A stretch of DNA of 55,252 nt, taken from Chitinophagales bacterium (GTDB lineage: Bacteria > Bacteroidota > Bacteroidia > Chitinophagales > JADIYW01). The position numbers and the translations under genes are program-made. Within the stretch, counting starts at the first letter, position 1. Every line of letters begins with the position of its first letter. Location of the stretch: NCBI GenBank assembly GCA_019694955.1, contig JAIBAX010000030.1:1-55252 (forward strand), in the 5' to 3' direction. The notes under the pieces are model-generated. The model ran no database searches, was not told where the DNA came from, and saw nothing but the letters and a program-made list of their open reading frames with translations. Below are positions 45,698-54,182 of the stretch, in pieces.

Positions 45698-47122
45698 TTA
45701 TCTAAATGATTTTAAGAAATTATATATCAACCTTACACCTACACCTGTTCCATGTATTCCTTTATAATGGATGGGTTTGTGCAGATAAGCAGCACCTGCG
45801 ATATCGAAATGCAACCAAGGGTATGATGTAAATTTTTCAAGAAACTTCCCGGCAGTAATCGCACCTGCAGAAGGACCGCCAATGTTCTTAATATCTGCTA
45901 TTTTTGACTCGAGGTATTCGTTGTATTCTGGCCATAAGGGAAATTCTACCAATCTTTCACAGACGAAATCGCCGGATTTTTTGACTTGAAGTTTAGTTTC
46001 TTCCGAAGCCGTTCCCATAAATACCATTCCTTCTGCGCCGACAGCCATAGCGGCGGCACCTGTTAGGGTGGCAAAATCCATTACTAACGCAGGATTGTAT
46101 TGTTTTGCGTAGGCAAGTGCATCTGCTAAAATCAAACGACCTTCAGCATCTGTATTGAGCACTTCTACGGTTGTTTTATCATACATAGTCAAGATATCTC
46201 CAGGAACAATGGCATCTTCTCCGGGGCGATTTTCCACACATGGAACCAACCCTATCACATGTAAGGGGATTTCATTTTTTGCCAATGCCAACAATACACC
46301 TATTACTGCGGCGGAACCGGCCATATCGGACTTCATGAAATCCATAGAATTTGTGGTAGGTTTTAAGGAAAGTCCTCCGGTATCATAGACGACACCTTTT
46401 CCAACAAGAACAATGGGTTGTTCATTGGTTGCATTTGTAGACTTATATTCTAAAATATTAAAGGTTGGAGGTAATTTGCTGCCTTTGTTTACGCCCAAAA
46501 CGCCACCCATTCCCAACGCTTCGATTTTGTCTTTGTGAAAAGTAGTAACGGAAATTCCTTCTTTTTCGCATACCAACGTCATATCAGAAGCATACTGTTC
46601 TGCGGTGAGATAAGATAATGGCTCATTAACAAAGTCGCGAGTAATATATACACTCAAGCATAAATGTTCCAGTTCGACCATGGCAGGCGTTTTCTGGGAA
46701 ACATTAAAATGAAGCGCTTCAAAAGAATTTCTTGTTTTTTCTACCTGTTGGGTTTTATAACGAATAAACTGATAATTTGCCAAATAAAAGCCTTCCAAAA
46801 AGGCAATATTTACGTGTTCATCGGTAGAAAAGCTGGTTTTATAACCTGCGCTTTTAATTTTTAACTCATTTGCTAATTTATTGGCATTGGCGCCTAATAT
46901 CCTCGTTTTCTCCAGTTGCTCGTTTGAAACAACTTCCTCTCCGGAAATATTAACAATGCAAAGTCCTTTTTCCGTGAGCAGATATTGCGTTTTTATACCC
47001 AATGCAAATTGCTCGCTTAAAAATGAAATTTCTTTGGCGCTTAAAAAATCTATGCGTTGAAGACCCTCCTTATCGGTAAATAAAATGGTGTTTTCAGTTT
47101 CTTTGTTGTCAAAAATGAACAT
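45698..47122 (-). CDS. pepA: Leucyl aminopeptidase (M17 family)
   Basis: A cytoplasmic dizinc exopeptidase that releases N-terminal residues. The 474-residue protein has a variable N-terminal domain (about 1-150). The catalytic domain has VGKGVVYDTGGLSLKP (metal ligands and Lys), SDMAGSAAVIG and the family signature NTDAEGRLILADAL. It is first in the operon with pdxA and the thiamine genes, behind a full -7 match. M17 enzymes can moonlight as DNA-binding proteins in other bacteria, but nothing here shows that. Confidence 0.93.
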   Translation of the reverse strand: MFIFDNKETENTILFTDKEGLQRIDFLSAKEISFLSEQFALGIKTQYLLTEKGLCIVNISGEEVVSNEQLEKTRILGANANKLANELKIKSAGYKTSFSTDEHVNIAFLEGFYLANYQFIRYKTQQVEKTRNSFEALHFNVSQKTPAMVELEHLCLSVYITRDFVNEPLSYLTAEQYASDMTLVCEKEGISVTTFHKDKIEALGMGGVLGVNKGSKLPPTFNILEYKSTNATNEQPIVLVGKGVVYDTGGLSLKPTTNSMDFMKSDMAGSAAVIGVLLALAKNEIPLHVIGLVPCVENRPGEDAIVPGDILTMYDKTTVEVLNTDAEGRLILADALAYAKQYNPALVMDFATLTGAAAMAVGAEGMVFMGTASEETKLQVKKSGDFVCERLVEFPLWPEYNEYLESKIADIKNIGGPSAGAITAGKFLEKFTSYPWLHFDIAGAAYLHKPIHYKGIHGTGVGVRLIYNFLKSFR

Positions 47123-47140
47123 ACCTATGTATTAAGTGTG

Positions 47141-47148
47141 CAAAGTTA
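47141..47148 (-). promoter_or_regulatory. -7 element of the pepA-pdxA-thiamine operon
   Basis: The complement of 47141-47148 reads TAACTTTG, a full TAnnTTTG match, 18 bp before the pepA ATG. No TPP riboswitch-like sequence is present between this box and pepA, or between later genes. Confidence 0.55.
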
Positions 47149-47283
47149 AGCATAATATATTTTAGTATGAGGGTTTTTAGCGGAGACTTTTGCAAAGCAT
47201 CACTTAAAAATCAAAGATTAAGCAATGGAAAAAATGAATAAAACATCTAGGAGGTTGTCTTTTATTCGTTACTTTGCAATGTT

Positions 47284-48045
47284 ATGGCACAATTGAAGGC
47301 AAATAAAAATTTAGGACAACATTTTTTGATAGACAAGGGTGTCGTGTTAGATACAATTGCCTTATTGGAAAAAAACTGGTGCGGAGAACAAATATATGAA
47401 ATTGGCCCCGGCACAGGTGCTTTAACCTCCGAATTAGTTCCTAAGTTTTTATCACATCTTACTTGTATAGAGTTTGATTCGCGCTGTGTACAAAGTATTA
47501 AAAAACAATATCCGGAATTACAAGATAAGATTATTGAGGCAGACTTCCTCCAGCTCTCCGGCAGATCGTTGTTTCAAGAACCCAGCATTGTTATTGGCAA
47601 TTTTCCATATAACATCTCCTCACAGATTATCTTTAAGATTTTGGATAATTATGAACACATTCCGGTAGCAATTGGCATGTTTCAGAAAGAAGTGGCAGAA
47701 AGGCTTGCCGCAAAACATGGCAATAAGGTATATGGCGTCATTACTGTTTTTGCCCAATTGTTATATGATATCGATATTGCTTTCCATATTACACCGGATA
47801 AGTTTGATCCACCTCCAAAAGTGATGAGTAGTGTAATTATTCTAAAAAGAAAAACCGTCCTCCCGGAAGTAAATATGGAAAAACTGCGTAAAGTAGTGAA
47901 GGCGGGGTTTAGCATGCGAAGGAAAAAGTTAAGAAACGCACTAGCCGGGGTTTTTGACCCTAAGGTTTTAGATGAACCTTTTTTTCAGCAAAGGGCAGAA
48001 GAACTGAGTATTGAAGATTTTATTCGTTTAAGTGAAAGAATATGA
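47284..48045 (+). CDS. rsmA: 16S rRNA dimethyladenosine transferase (KsgA)
   Basis: RsmA dimethylates two adjacent adenines near the 3' end of 16S rRNA during ribosome maturation. The 253-residue enzyme has NLGQHFLID, the SAM-binding EIGPGTGALT (Glu39 to Thr48 region) and the catalytic NFPY at 106-109, a variant of the usual NLPY. The C-terminal MRRKKLRNAL is typical. A near -7 box TTACTTTG (47269-47276) lies 7 bp upstream. The next gene starts 1 bp after the stop. Confidence 0.96.
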   Translation: MAQLKANKNLGQHFLIDKGVVLDTIALLEKNWCGEQIYEIGPGTGALTSELVPKFLSHLTCIEFDSRCVQSIKKQYPELQDKIIEADFLQLSGRSLFQEPSIVIGNFPYNISSQIIFKILDNYEHIPVAIGMFQKEVAERLAAKHGNKVYGVITVFAQLLYDIDIAFHITPDKFDPPPKVMSSVIILKRKTVLPEVNMEKLRKVVKAGFSMRRKKLRNALAGVFDPKVLDEPFFQQRAEELSIEDFIRLSERI

Positions 48046-48046
48046 C

Positions 48047-48982
48047 ATGGAGCGCAAAGTGCTGGTCACAGAGAATGTACATGAAGCCATCATTCCACTT
48101 TTAACCGATGCGGGTTATCAAGTAGTGGTAAAGAATGGCATCCGCAGGGAAGAGTTGCTACAAGAAATCAAAACCTATTCAGGGGTTATCATTTCAACCA
48201 GAACAAAAGTAGACCGTGTGCTGATAGATGCGGCGGTACAACTGCAGTTTGTGGGGCGTGTAGGCTCAGGCATGGAGCATGTTGACATTGCATACTGCCA
48301 ACAAAAAGGGATACAATGTTACAGCTCTCCGGAAGGAAATGCCCCTGCCGTGGGAGAGCATTGCTTGGGCATGCTTTTGTCTTTGGTGAGAAACATGCGA
48401 AGGTCGCAGCAGGAATTATCTCATGGTGTTTGGAAGCGTCAGGAGAACACCGGGATTGAATTAGAAGGACGCACTATCGGCATCATTGGATACGGACATA
48501 CAGGACCGGCTTTTGTAAAGAAGCTTCAGGGGTTCAATATGCAGGTATTGATTTTTGATCCTTATAAAAAGATTGCAGACATGAGTGTTCGGCAAGTCTC
48601 TTTGGAAACCTTACAATCAACAGCAGAAATTATCAGTTTTCATGTTCCCTATAACAAAGAAACTCATCACTATTTGAATAGTGCCTTTATAGAAAATTGT
48701 CCTCTACAACCTATTTTTATCAATACCAGTAGAGGTGCGATAATGGATACTATAGCGGTAAGAGATGGGCTGATATCTGGAAAAATCGGGGGACTCTGTG
48801 TAGATGTTTATGAAGATGAGCCAATTAATCAAAACCACCATTATGCTCAGGAAATATATACAAGTATTTTTAACCTCGACAATGTCATTGCTACTTCCCA
48901 TATTGCTGGCTGGACATGGGAGGCTAAAGAGCGGATGGTGCGCATTTTGGCAGGGAAAATTTTAAATAGTCAAAGACTATAA
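48047..48982 (+). CDS. D-isomer-specific 2-hydroxyacid dehydrogenase (SerA-like)
   Basis: This 311-residue NAD-dependent enzyme has the Rossmann motif GIIGYGHTG and the catalytic set Arg in NTSRGAI, Glu in DVYEDEP and His in SHIAGWTWEA. It is short and lacks the ACT domain of many phosphoglycerate dehydrogenases. The substrate could be 3-phosphoglycerate, glyoxylate or another 2-oxoacid; no serC or serB neighbour helps. The frame begins at a GTG at 48032 inside rsmA. The ATG at 48047, directly after the rsmA stop, is preferred. Confidence 0.85.
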   Translation: MERKVLVTENVHEAIIPLLTDAGYQVVVKNGIRREELLQEIKTYSGVIISTRTKVDRVLIDAAVQLQFVGRVGSGMEHVDIAYCQQKGIQCYSSPEGNAPAVGEHCLGMLLSLVRNMRRSQQELSHGVWKRQENTGIELEGRTIGIIGYGHTGPAFVKKLQGFNMQVLIFDPYKKIADMSVRQVSLETLQSTAEIISFHVPYNKETHHYLNSAFIENCPLQPIFINTSRGAIMDTIAVRDGLISGKIGGLCVDVYEDEPINQNHHYAQEIYTSIFNLDNVIATSHIAGWTWEAKERMVRILAGKILNSQRL

Positions 48983-48990
48983 TGAAATGC

Positions 48991-49905
48991 TTATAATTTC
49001 ATTCCTTCAAAAAATGATTTTAAGAGCAATTTATAGGTGGCAAATGTTCTATGGTATTTTCCACTACCTAAAAACCGCAACTGCATTCTAAAGAAAAACC
49101 AGACAATATTTAAATATGCCAATAGGTTTTGCTGTTTTCGCAGATAATAAACTTTGTTTCTGGTACTTAACCGAATGTGAAAATTGCCAAACTTAAATTT
49201 TTGTGGTGTTCCATCTTTTGATTTTGAGAGGCTGCCTACCTTATGATAAAAATCTACAAATGGATAGTATAGCAGTTTGTGTTTTCCTTGTTTAAACACA
49301 CGATAAAAGAAATCCGTATCATCAAAATAAGCAAAGTATTTCTCATCCATTATCCCGACATCCGCAAATACTTCCTTTTTTATTAAGACGCAACAGGTTG
49401 GTGCATATTCCATGGGTTTTATCTGGTCGTACTGTCCGTTATCCTTCTCCAGCATGCCGATATGGGGTACCAACCAACCATCTTTTCTATCAAAATAACT
49501 CCCGGCGTACCAAATCAATTCCTTGTCAAAATAATACATCATTTTACAAGTTACCAACGAAAATTCTGGATAGGTGGTGAATTGCTGGACTAATTTTTCA
49601 AAAAGCGTGTTTTCAAATTCAACGTCATTATTTAGGAGGAGTATTGAATCGCAGCCCTCCTTTAATGACATTTCAATGCCCTGATTATTACCGGCAGCAA
49701 CACCGACGTTTTCGGTATTTTTTATTAATACAATTCTGGCATCTGAAAGATAAGGTTCTATAAGTTGAACGGTATTGTCCTGAGAGATATTATCGATGAT
49801 ATAAAGCACAAAATTCCGATAGGTTTGTGCTATAATACATTCCATAAATGGCTGAATAACATCACCACTATTATATGTAATCGTAACAATCCCGATGGTG
49901 TGCAT
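48991..49905 (-). CDS. GT2-family glycosyltransferase
   Basis: The 304-residue GT-A enzyme opens with IGIVTITYNSGDVI and has LLLLNNDVEF, the DxD-equivalent nucleotide-metal site, then FAYFDDTDFFYRVFKQG, the acid/base region of the rhamnosyltransferase-like GT2 group. The C-terminal part (about 240-304) is basic and aromatic, perhaps membrane-associated. It is the last gene of the etfB-etfA-nuclease operon, an odd setting. The donor and acceptor are unknown; it may serve the polysaccharide locus. Confidence 0.88.
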   Translation of the reverse strand: MHTIGIVTITYNSGDVIQPFMECIIAQTYRNFVLYIIDNISQDNTVQLIEPYLSDARIVLIKNTENVGVAAGNNQGIEMSLKEGCDSILLLNNDVEFENTLFEKLVQQFTTYPEFSLVTCKMMYYFDKELIWYAGSYFDRKDGWLVPHIGMLEKDNGQYDQIKPMEYAPTCCVLIKKEVFADVGIMDEKYFAYFDDTDFFYRVFKQGKHKLLYYPFVDFYHKVGSLSKSKDGTPQKFKFGNFHIRLSTRNKVYYLRKQQNLLAYLNIVWFFFRMQLRFLGSGKYHRTFATYKLLLKSFFEGMKL

Positions 49906-49934
49906 AGTCGAATATTGAGCATTAAGAGATATGA

Positions 49935-50531
49935 TTACTTTTTCCTTTTGGAAATTTCATCTCTAACTGCTGCTGCCTTTTCATATTCTTCTTTTTCTAG
50001 AAATTCTGACAGCATTTTGTTGAGTTCATTCAATGTATAGATGGCGTAATCTGTAGTTTTTTGCTCTTCCTTTTGTTTGAAAGACAATTCGGCTTCTGCC
50101 ATCTCGGTATATTTTTTGGGTTCTTCCAAAAGTATGCCGGCTGAATCCATAATGGGTTCATAAGTATAAATTGGACAATGGAAACGAACGGCGAGCGCCA
50201 ATGCATCCGAGGTTCTGGAGTCAATTTCGTATTCAGAACCGTTGTGAATACAGATAAGTTTAGAATAAAACACGCCATCCAGCAAGTTATTAATGACAAC
50301 TTCTTTTAGGAATATTTCAAATTGTCCGAAGATATTTTTTAGTAGGTCGTGTGTTAGCGGTCGGGATGGATTCATGTTTTCTACGGCTATTGCGATAGCC
50401 TGTGCTTCTGAAGCACCAATAACAATAGGTAAGCGTCGCTGTCCCCGTGTTTCACCCAAAACCACAGCATAAGACTGGTTTTGAGTGAAACTCTGGGATA
50501 TAGCAACAATTTCAAGCTCGATTTTATTCAT
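49935..50531 (-). CDS. Bifunctional nuclease family protein (DUF151) with C-terminal UVR motif
   Basis: The 198-residue protein has the DUF151 domain (about 1-135) with YAVVLGETRGQRRLPIVIG, IDSRTSDALALAVRFHCPIY and nearby acidic residues. After a linker, a UvrB/UvrC-type helical hairpin (about 160-195, LEKEEYEKAAAVRDEI) ends it. Proteins of this build are common in Bacteroidota and Chlorobi. A plant member has been reported to cut DNA and RNA; the bacterial role is unclear. It is 17 bp after etfA. Confidence 0.87.
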   Translation of the reverse strand: MNKIELEIVAISQSFTQNQSYAVVLGETRGQRRLPIVIGASEAQAIAIAVENMNPSRPLTHDLLKNIFGQFEIFLKEVVINNLLDGVFYSKLICIHNGSEYEIDSRTSDALALAVRFHCPIYTYEPIMDSAGILLEEPKKYTEMAEAELSFKQKEEQKTTDYAIYTLNELNKMLSEFLEKEEYEKAAAVRDEISKRKK

Positions 50532-50548
50532 TTGCTTGAAAATATATT

Positions 50549-51529
50549 TTAATGTTGAGATGCTTTAAATTTTTTAAAGGCTTCTGTCAACTTAGGAATA
50601 ACTTCAAAAGCATCGCCTAAAACGCCATAATCTGCCGCTTTGAAGAAAGGTGCTTCTGCATCTTTGTTGATAACGACAATCACTTTTGATTGGTTCACTC
50701 CTGCTAAGTGTTGGATAGCACCACTGATACCAATAGCAATATATAGATTGGGGCGAATAGCAACGCCCGTTTGTCCAACGTGTTCGTGGTGAGGTCTCCA
50801 TCCTATATCAGCAACAGGGCGAGAACATGCTGTTGTTGCACCTAAAACATTCGCTAAATCTTCAACAATGCCCCAATTTTCAGGACCTTTCATTCCTCTA
50901 CCTGCAGAAACTACTAATTCAGCTTCTGGTAACGGAAGTACATTGCCGGATTGTCTTTTCACTTCTTTGACTTTTACGCCAAAATCTGCATCGCTCAATG
51001 CAACGGAAGCAGTTTCTACTGCAGCAGTGCCTTCTTTCTTTTCTACACCGGTAGAATTAGGAACTACTGCGACGATTTTATTAGCAGTATCAATTCTCAC
51101 GTGTGCAAATGCTTTACCAGAGAAGGCTGCTTTTTTCACTACAAATCCATTGGATGTATCAGGAAGTGCAACAGCACCACTCACTAAACCTGCGTCTAAT
51201 TTTACTGATAATCTTGGTGCAATGGCTTTACCACTCAATGACTGAGAAATAATCACTACATCACTACCTGTTGACTTGGCTACTTCTGCAATAACCTTTG
51301 CATACGCTTGTGAGTCAAAATTTTCCAACTTTGCATCTGCAACTTTTACCACTTTAGAGGCACCATAAGCACCTAAAGCGGACAACTCGCTGTCTGCGAT
51401 ATCTCCTACTGCTATACCAATTGCCTGTGTTCCCAGACTGGCTGCAACTTTTGAAGCATAAGTAGCTGCTTCTAAACCATTCTTCTTTACTTTGCCATTG
51501 CTGGCTTCAGCATAAAATAAAACTGCCAT
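50549..51529 (-). CDS. etfA: Electron transfer flavoprotein alpha subunit
   Basis: EtfA binds FAD and passes electrons from acyl-CoA dehydrogenases to the respiratory chain. The 326-residue protein has an N-terminal alpha/beta domain and the FAD domain with VSAGRGMKGPENW, SRPVADIGW, GQTGVAIRPNLYIAIGISGAIQH (shortened) and VVINKDAEAPFF. It follows etfB by 2 bp. The identification is secure. Confidence 0.96.
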   Translation of the reverse strand: MAVLFYAEASNGKVKKNGLEAATYASKVAASLGTQAIGIAVGDIADSELSALGAYGASKVVKVADAKLENFDSQAYAKVIAEVAKSTGSDVVIISQSLSGKAIAPRLSVKLDAGLVSGAVALPDTSNGFVVKKAAFSGKAFAHVRIDTANKIVAVVPNSTGVEKKEGTAAVETASVALSDADFGVKVKEVKRQSGNVLPLPEAELVVSAGRGMKGPENWGIVEDLANVLGATTACSRPVADIGWRPHHEHVGQTGVAIRPNLYIAIGISGAIQHLAGVNQSKVIVVINKDAEAPFFKAADYGVLGDAFEVIPKLTEAFKKFKASQH

Positions 51530-51531
51530 TT

Positions 51532-52272
51532 TTATATCACTTTTGCTTCGTTATGTAATAATTGTACCAACTCATCCATGTTGTCTGGATTAATCATTTT
51601 GCAAGCACTTTTTGCTGGAGGCAATTCGTACTTAACAATGGTTGTATGGTTGCTAACAGAAACCGGAGCAACAACATTCAAAGGTTTTTTCTTCGCATTC
51701 ATGATACCCATCATGTTTGGAATACGTGCTTCTGCCATTCCTTTGGCTGCACTACAAACAAAAGGAGTATTTACTTCAACGATTTCCTTACCACCTTCGA
51801 TTTCTCGCTCGATGGTAGCAGTACTTGCTGCCATTTCCAATTTAGAAGCGTAAGATACAAAAGGCAATCCCAACAATTCAGCAGTCATACCACCTACATT
51901 AGAGCCATTATAGCTAATGGTTTCCTTTCCGAACATCACTACATCATAGCTGCCACTTTTTGCAGCATTGGCAATCTGTGAAGCCACATAAAAAGGATCT
52001 CCGGGCTCAGCATCTACACGGATGGCATCATCGGCACCAATTGCAAGTGCTTTTCTGATAACTTGTTCGTTATCAGCACCTCCAACATTGATTACCGTAA
52101 CGCTTCCGCCATTGGCTTCTTTTAATTCGATAGCGCGTACCAATGCGTACCACTCATCATAAGGGTTCAGAATCCACTGAACTTTGTCTGTGTTGAATTT
52201 TGTATCGCCGTCAACGAAAGATATTTTCGTTGTAGTATCCGGCACAACACTTATACAAACTAAGAATTTCAT
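51532..52272 (-). CDS. etfB: Electron transfer flavoprotein beta subunit
   Basis: The 246-residue partner of EtfA begins KFLVCISVVPDT and carries NPYDEWYALVRAIELKE, AIGADDAIRVD and GKETISYNGSNVGGMTAELLG (shortened), the conserved beta-subunit core that binds AMP in relatives. It is first in the operon, behind a full -7 match. No acyl-CoA dehydrogenase or ETF dehydrogenase is in the window. The identification is secure. Confidence 0.96.
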   Translation of the reverse strand: MKFLVCISVVPDTTTKISFVDGDTKFNTDKVQWILNPYDEWYALVRAIELKEANGGSVTVINVGGADNEQVIRKALAIGADDAIRVDAEPGDPFYVASQIANAAKSGSYDVVMFGKETISYNGSNVGGMTAELLGLPFVSYASKLEMAASTATIEREIEGGKEIVEVNTPFVCSAAKGMAEARIPNMMGIMNAKKKPLNVVAPVSVSNHTTIVKYELPPAKSACKMINPDNMDELVQLLHNEAKVI

Positions 52273-52304
52273 AATTTTGAACAGATTTAGTTTAAAAACG
52301 AGTA

Positions 52305-52312
52305 CAAAAATA
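52305..52312 (-). promoter_or_regulatory. -7 element of the etfBA operon
   Basis: The complement of 52305-52312 reads TATTTTTG, a full TAnnTTTG match, 32 bp before the etfB ATG. It lies in the 56-bp gap to the divergent TPR gene. Confidence 0.5.
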
Positions 52313-52328
52313 CTATAATTAAAAAAAA

Positions 52329-52658
52329 ATGAAAACAGATAGAATCACACTATTGCAAAACAGACTTGCAGAAAACAATAAAGATACCTTCGCGCTATTT
52401 GCCTTAGCCAAAGAGTATGAAAAAATTAATGACCCTCAACGTGCTATAGCTTTATATCTACAGCTTAAAGACGTAGATGAAAATTACCTTGGATTATATT
52501 TTCATCTCGGAAAATCATATGAAAATCAACAACTTACGAAGAATGCTCTGGAAACTTACCGCCAAGGAATGGAGTGTGCCAAAAAATTGGGAGATTTTCA
52601 TGCGTTGAGTGAGTTGCAAAATGCCTTCCAAAACCTGTCGTTAGAACAAGATTTTTAA
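52329..52658 (+). CDS. Small TPR-repeat protein
   Basis: The 109-residue cytoplasmic protein consists of about three tetratricopeptide helix pairs (residues about 18-100). Typical small/large residue spacing is seen in ALFALAKEYEKINDPQRAIALYLQL and YFHLGKSYENQQLTKNALETYRQG (outline). There is no signal peptide. TPRs mediate protein contacts; no partner can be named. It ends 33 bp before tilS, so the two are probably cotranscribed. Confidence 0.85.
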   Translation: MKTDRITLLQNRLAENNKDTFALFALAKEYEKINDPQRAIALYLQLKDVDENYLGLYFHLGKSYENQQLTKNALETYRQGMECAKKLGDFHALSELQNAFQNLSLEQDF

Positions 52659-52691
52659 CCTATCTTTCCGACAAAAATTAAAGATTAAATA

Positions 52692-54053
52692 ATGTTTTTT
52701 GAGCAGGTTCGCAATATCTTAGAAAAGAATAACATTGGCGTCAAAACACCCCTATTACTCGCTTGCAGTGGTGGCAGAGATTCTATGTCATTGGCACACT
52801 TTTTTTTACAGACTGGTCAAAATTTTGCTTTGGCACATTGTAATTTTCAATTGCGGGCAGCGGAATCAGATGGAGATGAGCAGTTTATCGCTACTTATGC
52901 CAACGAACAGCATATTCCTTTTTTTCATGTGTCGTTTGAAACAGCAGCATATGCTAAAGCGCATAAAATCTCTATACAAGAAGCGGCAAGACAATTGCGC
53001 TATGATTGGTTGGAGTCGATAAGGAAGGAAAATGCATTTCGTTATGTCATCACAGCACACCATGCAAATGACAATCTTGAGACAGTATTGATGAATTTTA
53101 CAAAAGGCTGCGGATTGAAAGGCTTATCTGGCATTCCTCCTATCAATCAACATATCTTAAGACCTTTATTGCAGGTTCCCAGAAAAGAAATTGACGCTTA
53201 CATACATGACAACCACATTCTATTTCGGGATGACGCCTCCAATGAAAAGGAGGTTTATACCCGAAATTTTATCCGAAAAAGTATCATTCCGAATGTGGAG
53301 AAAATAAATCCTGCCATTGTAGAAAATAGCATTGATTTTGTTGCCATTATGAAAGATGCTGATATTCTTTTAGAGGAATATGCCCATTTCTTGTTTAAGA
53401 AGAACTGTAGGAAAAAAGGCGAAACCCAATATGTGGCATTACAGACATTGAGGGAGAAGCAAGGTTTTAAAACACTGTTATTTTATTTTCTAAAAGAAAC
53501 CAACCCTACTTCGCAACAGCTGACAGACTTATATCATTGCATTATCAAGAGACAAACGGACAAACAATTTCTTACCAACACACATCGGTTGATACTTGAT
53601 AGAAATACGTTGTTAATACAGCATAAATCAACCCAAAATGATGCTGTAATATATTCGGCACTTCCTAAGAGAATTATTTTTGGGGAGTACAAGATTTCTG
53701 TCAGGAAGATGCCTATAGGAGAAATGAACTTAAAGTCAAGTCCCAGATATGCCTTTCTAGATGCTGAAAAAATCAAATTGCCCTTAAAAGTACGCAACAT
53801 TGAAGAAGGTGACTATTTTTATCCATTTGGTATGGGAAAAAACAAATCCCCAGAGAAACCGGGGAAGAAGAAAATCGCCAAGTTTTTTAAAGATTTAAAG
53901 TTAAATCAGATTCAAAAAGAAAATATACCCATTTTATTTTCTGGAGAACATATCATTTGGGTGGTTGGTCAACGCATCGATCAACGTTTTGCTGTAACCA
54001 GTGCTACAAAGGAGGTTATTTGTTTCACTATCGTGAAAACTCCTGATTGTTGA
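52692..54053 (+). CDS. tilS: tRNA(Ile)-lysidine synthase
   Basis: TilS modifies the wobble C of the CAU-anticodon tRNA(Ile) to lysidine, which lets it read AUA. The 453-residue enzyme has the PP-loop SGGRDS at 26-31, the ATAHHANDNLETVLMNF-type segment (VITAHHANDNLET), and the C-terminal TilS domain (about 365-450, EEGDYFYPFGMG, KKIAKFFKDLK). Length and domains are normal. Identification is secure. Confidence 0.96.
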   Translation: MFFEQVRNILEKNNIGVKTPLLLACSGGRDSMSLAHFFLQTGQNFALAHCNFQLRAAESDGDEQFIATYANEQHIPFFHVSFETAAYAKAHKISIQEAARQLRYDWLESIRKENAFRYVITAHHANDNLETVLMNFTKGCGLKGLSGIPPINQHILRPLLQVPRKEIDAYIHDNHILFRDDASNEKEVYTRNFIRKSIIPNVEKINPAIVENSIDFVAIMKDADILLEEYAHFLFKKNCRKKGETQYVALQTLREKQGFKTLLFYFLKETNPTSQQLTDLYHCIIKRQTDKQFLTNTHRLILDRNTLLIQHKSTQNDAVIYSALPKRIIFGEYKISVRKMPIGEMNLKSSPRYAFLDAEKIKLPLKVRNIEEGDYFYPFGMGKNKSPEKPGKKKIAKFFKDLKLNQIQKENIPILFSGEHIIWVVGQRIDQRFAVTSATKEVICFTIVKTPDC

Positions 54054-54061
54054 TAATAATT

Positions 54062-54116
54062 CAAATGAAAATATAAATTCTCTTATTTTCAGAATGTCAC
54101 CCAAATGAAAATATAA
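54062..54116. repeat. 15-bp direct repeat, 40-bp period, after tilS
   Basis: CAAATGAAAATATAA occurs at 54062-54076 and again at 54102-54116 in the 129-bp convergent gap between tilS and the esterase gene. There is no third copy and no clear hairpin. Its function is unknown. Confidence 0.6.
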
Positions 54117-54182
54117 CATTAATATTTGCACTTCTATGCATTTTTTGAAAAGATTTGAACTTTACTACCAATAAAATCACGC

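Noticed and set aside
41733-47122. Possible TPP riboswitch near the thiamine genes
   Set aside because: I looked for CUGAGA and the conserved ACCUGAUC core upstream of pepA and in the operon gaps and saw neither. The gaps are too short.
48981-49003. AATGAAAT/ATTTCATT hairpin spanning the stop codons of the dehydrogenase and GT2 genes
   Set aside because: Only eight A/T-rich pairs and no T-tract. Too weak to call a terminator.
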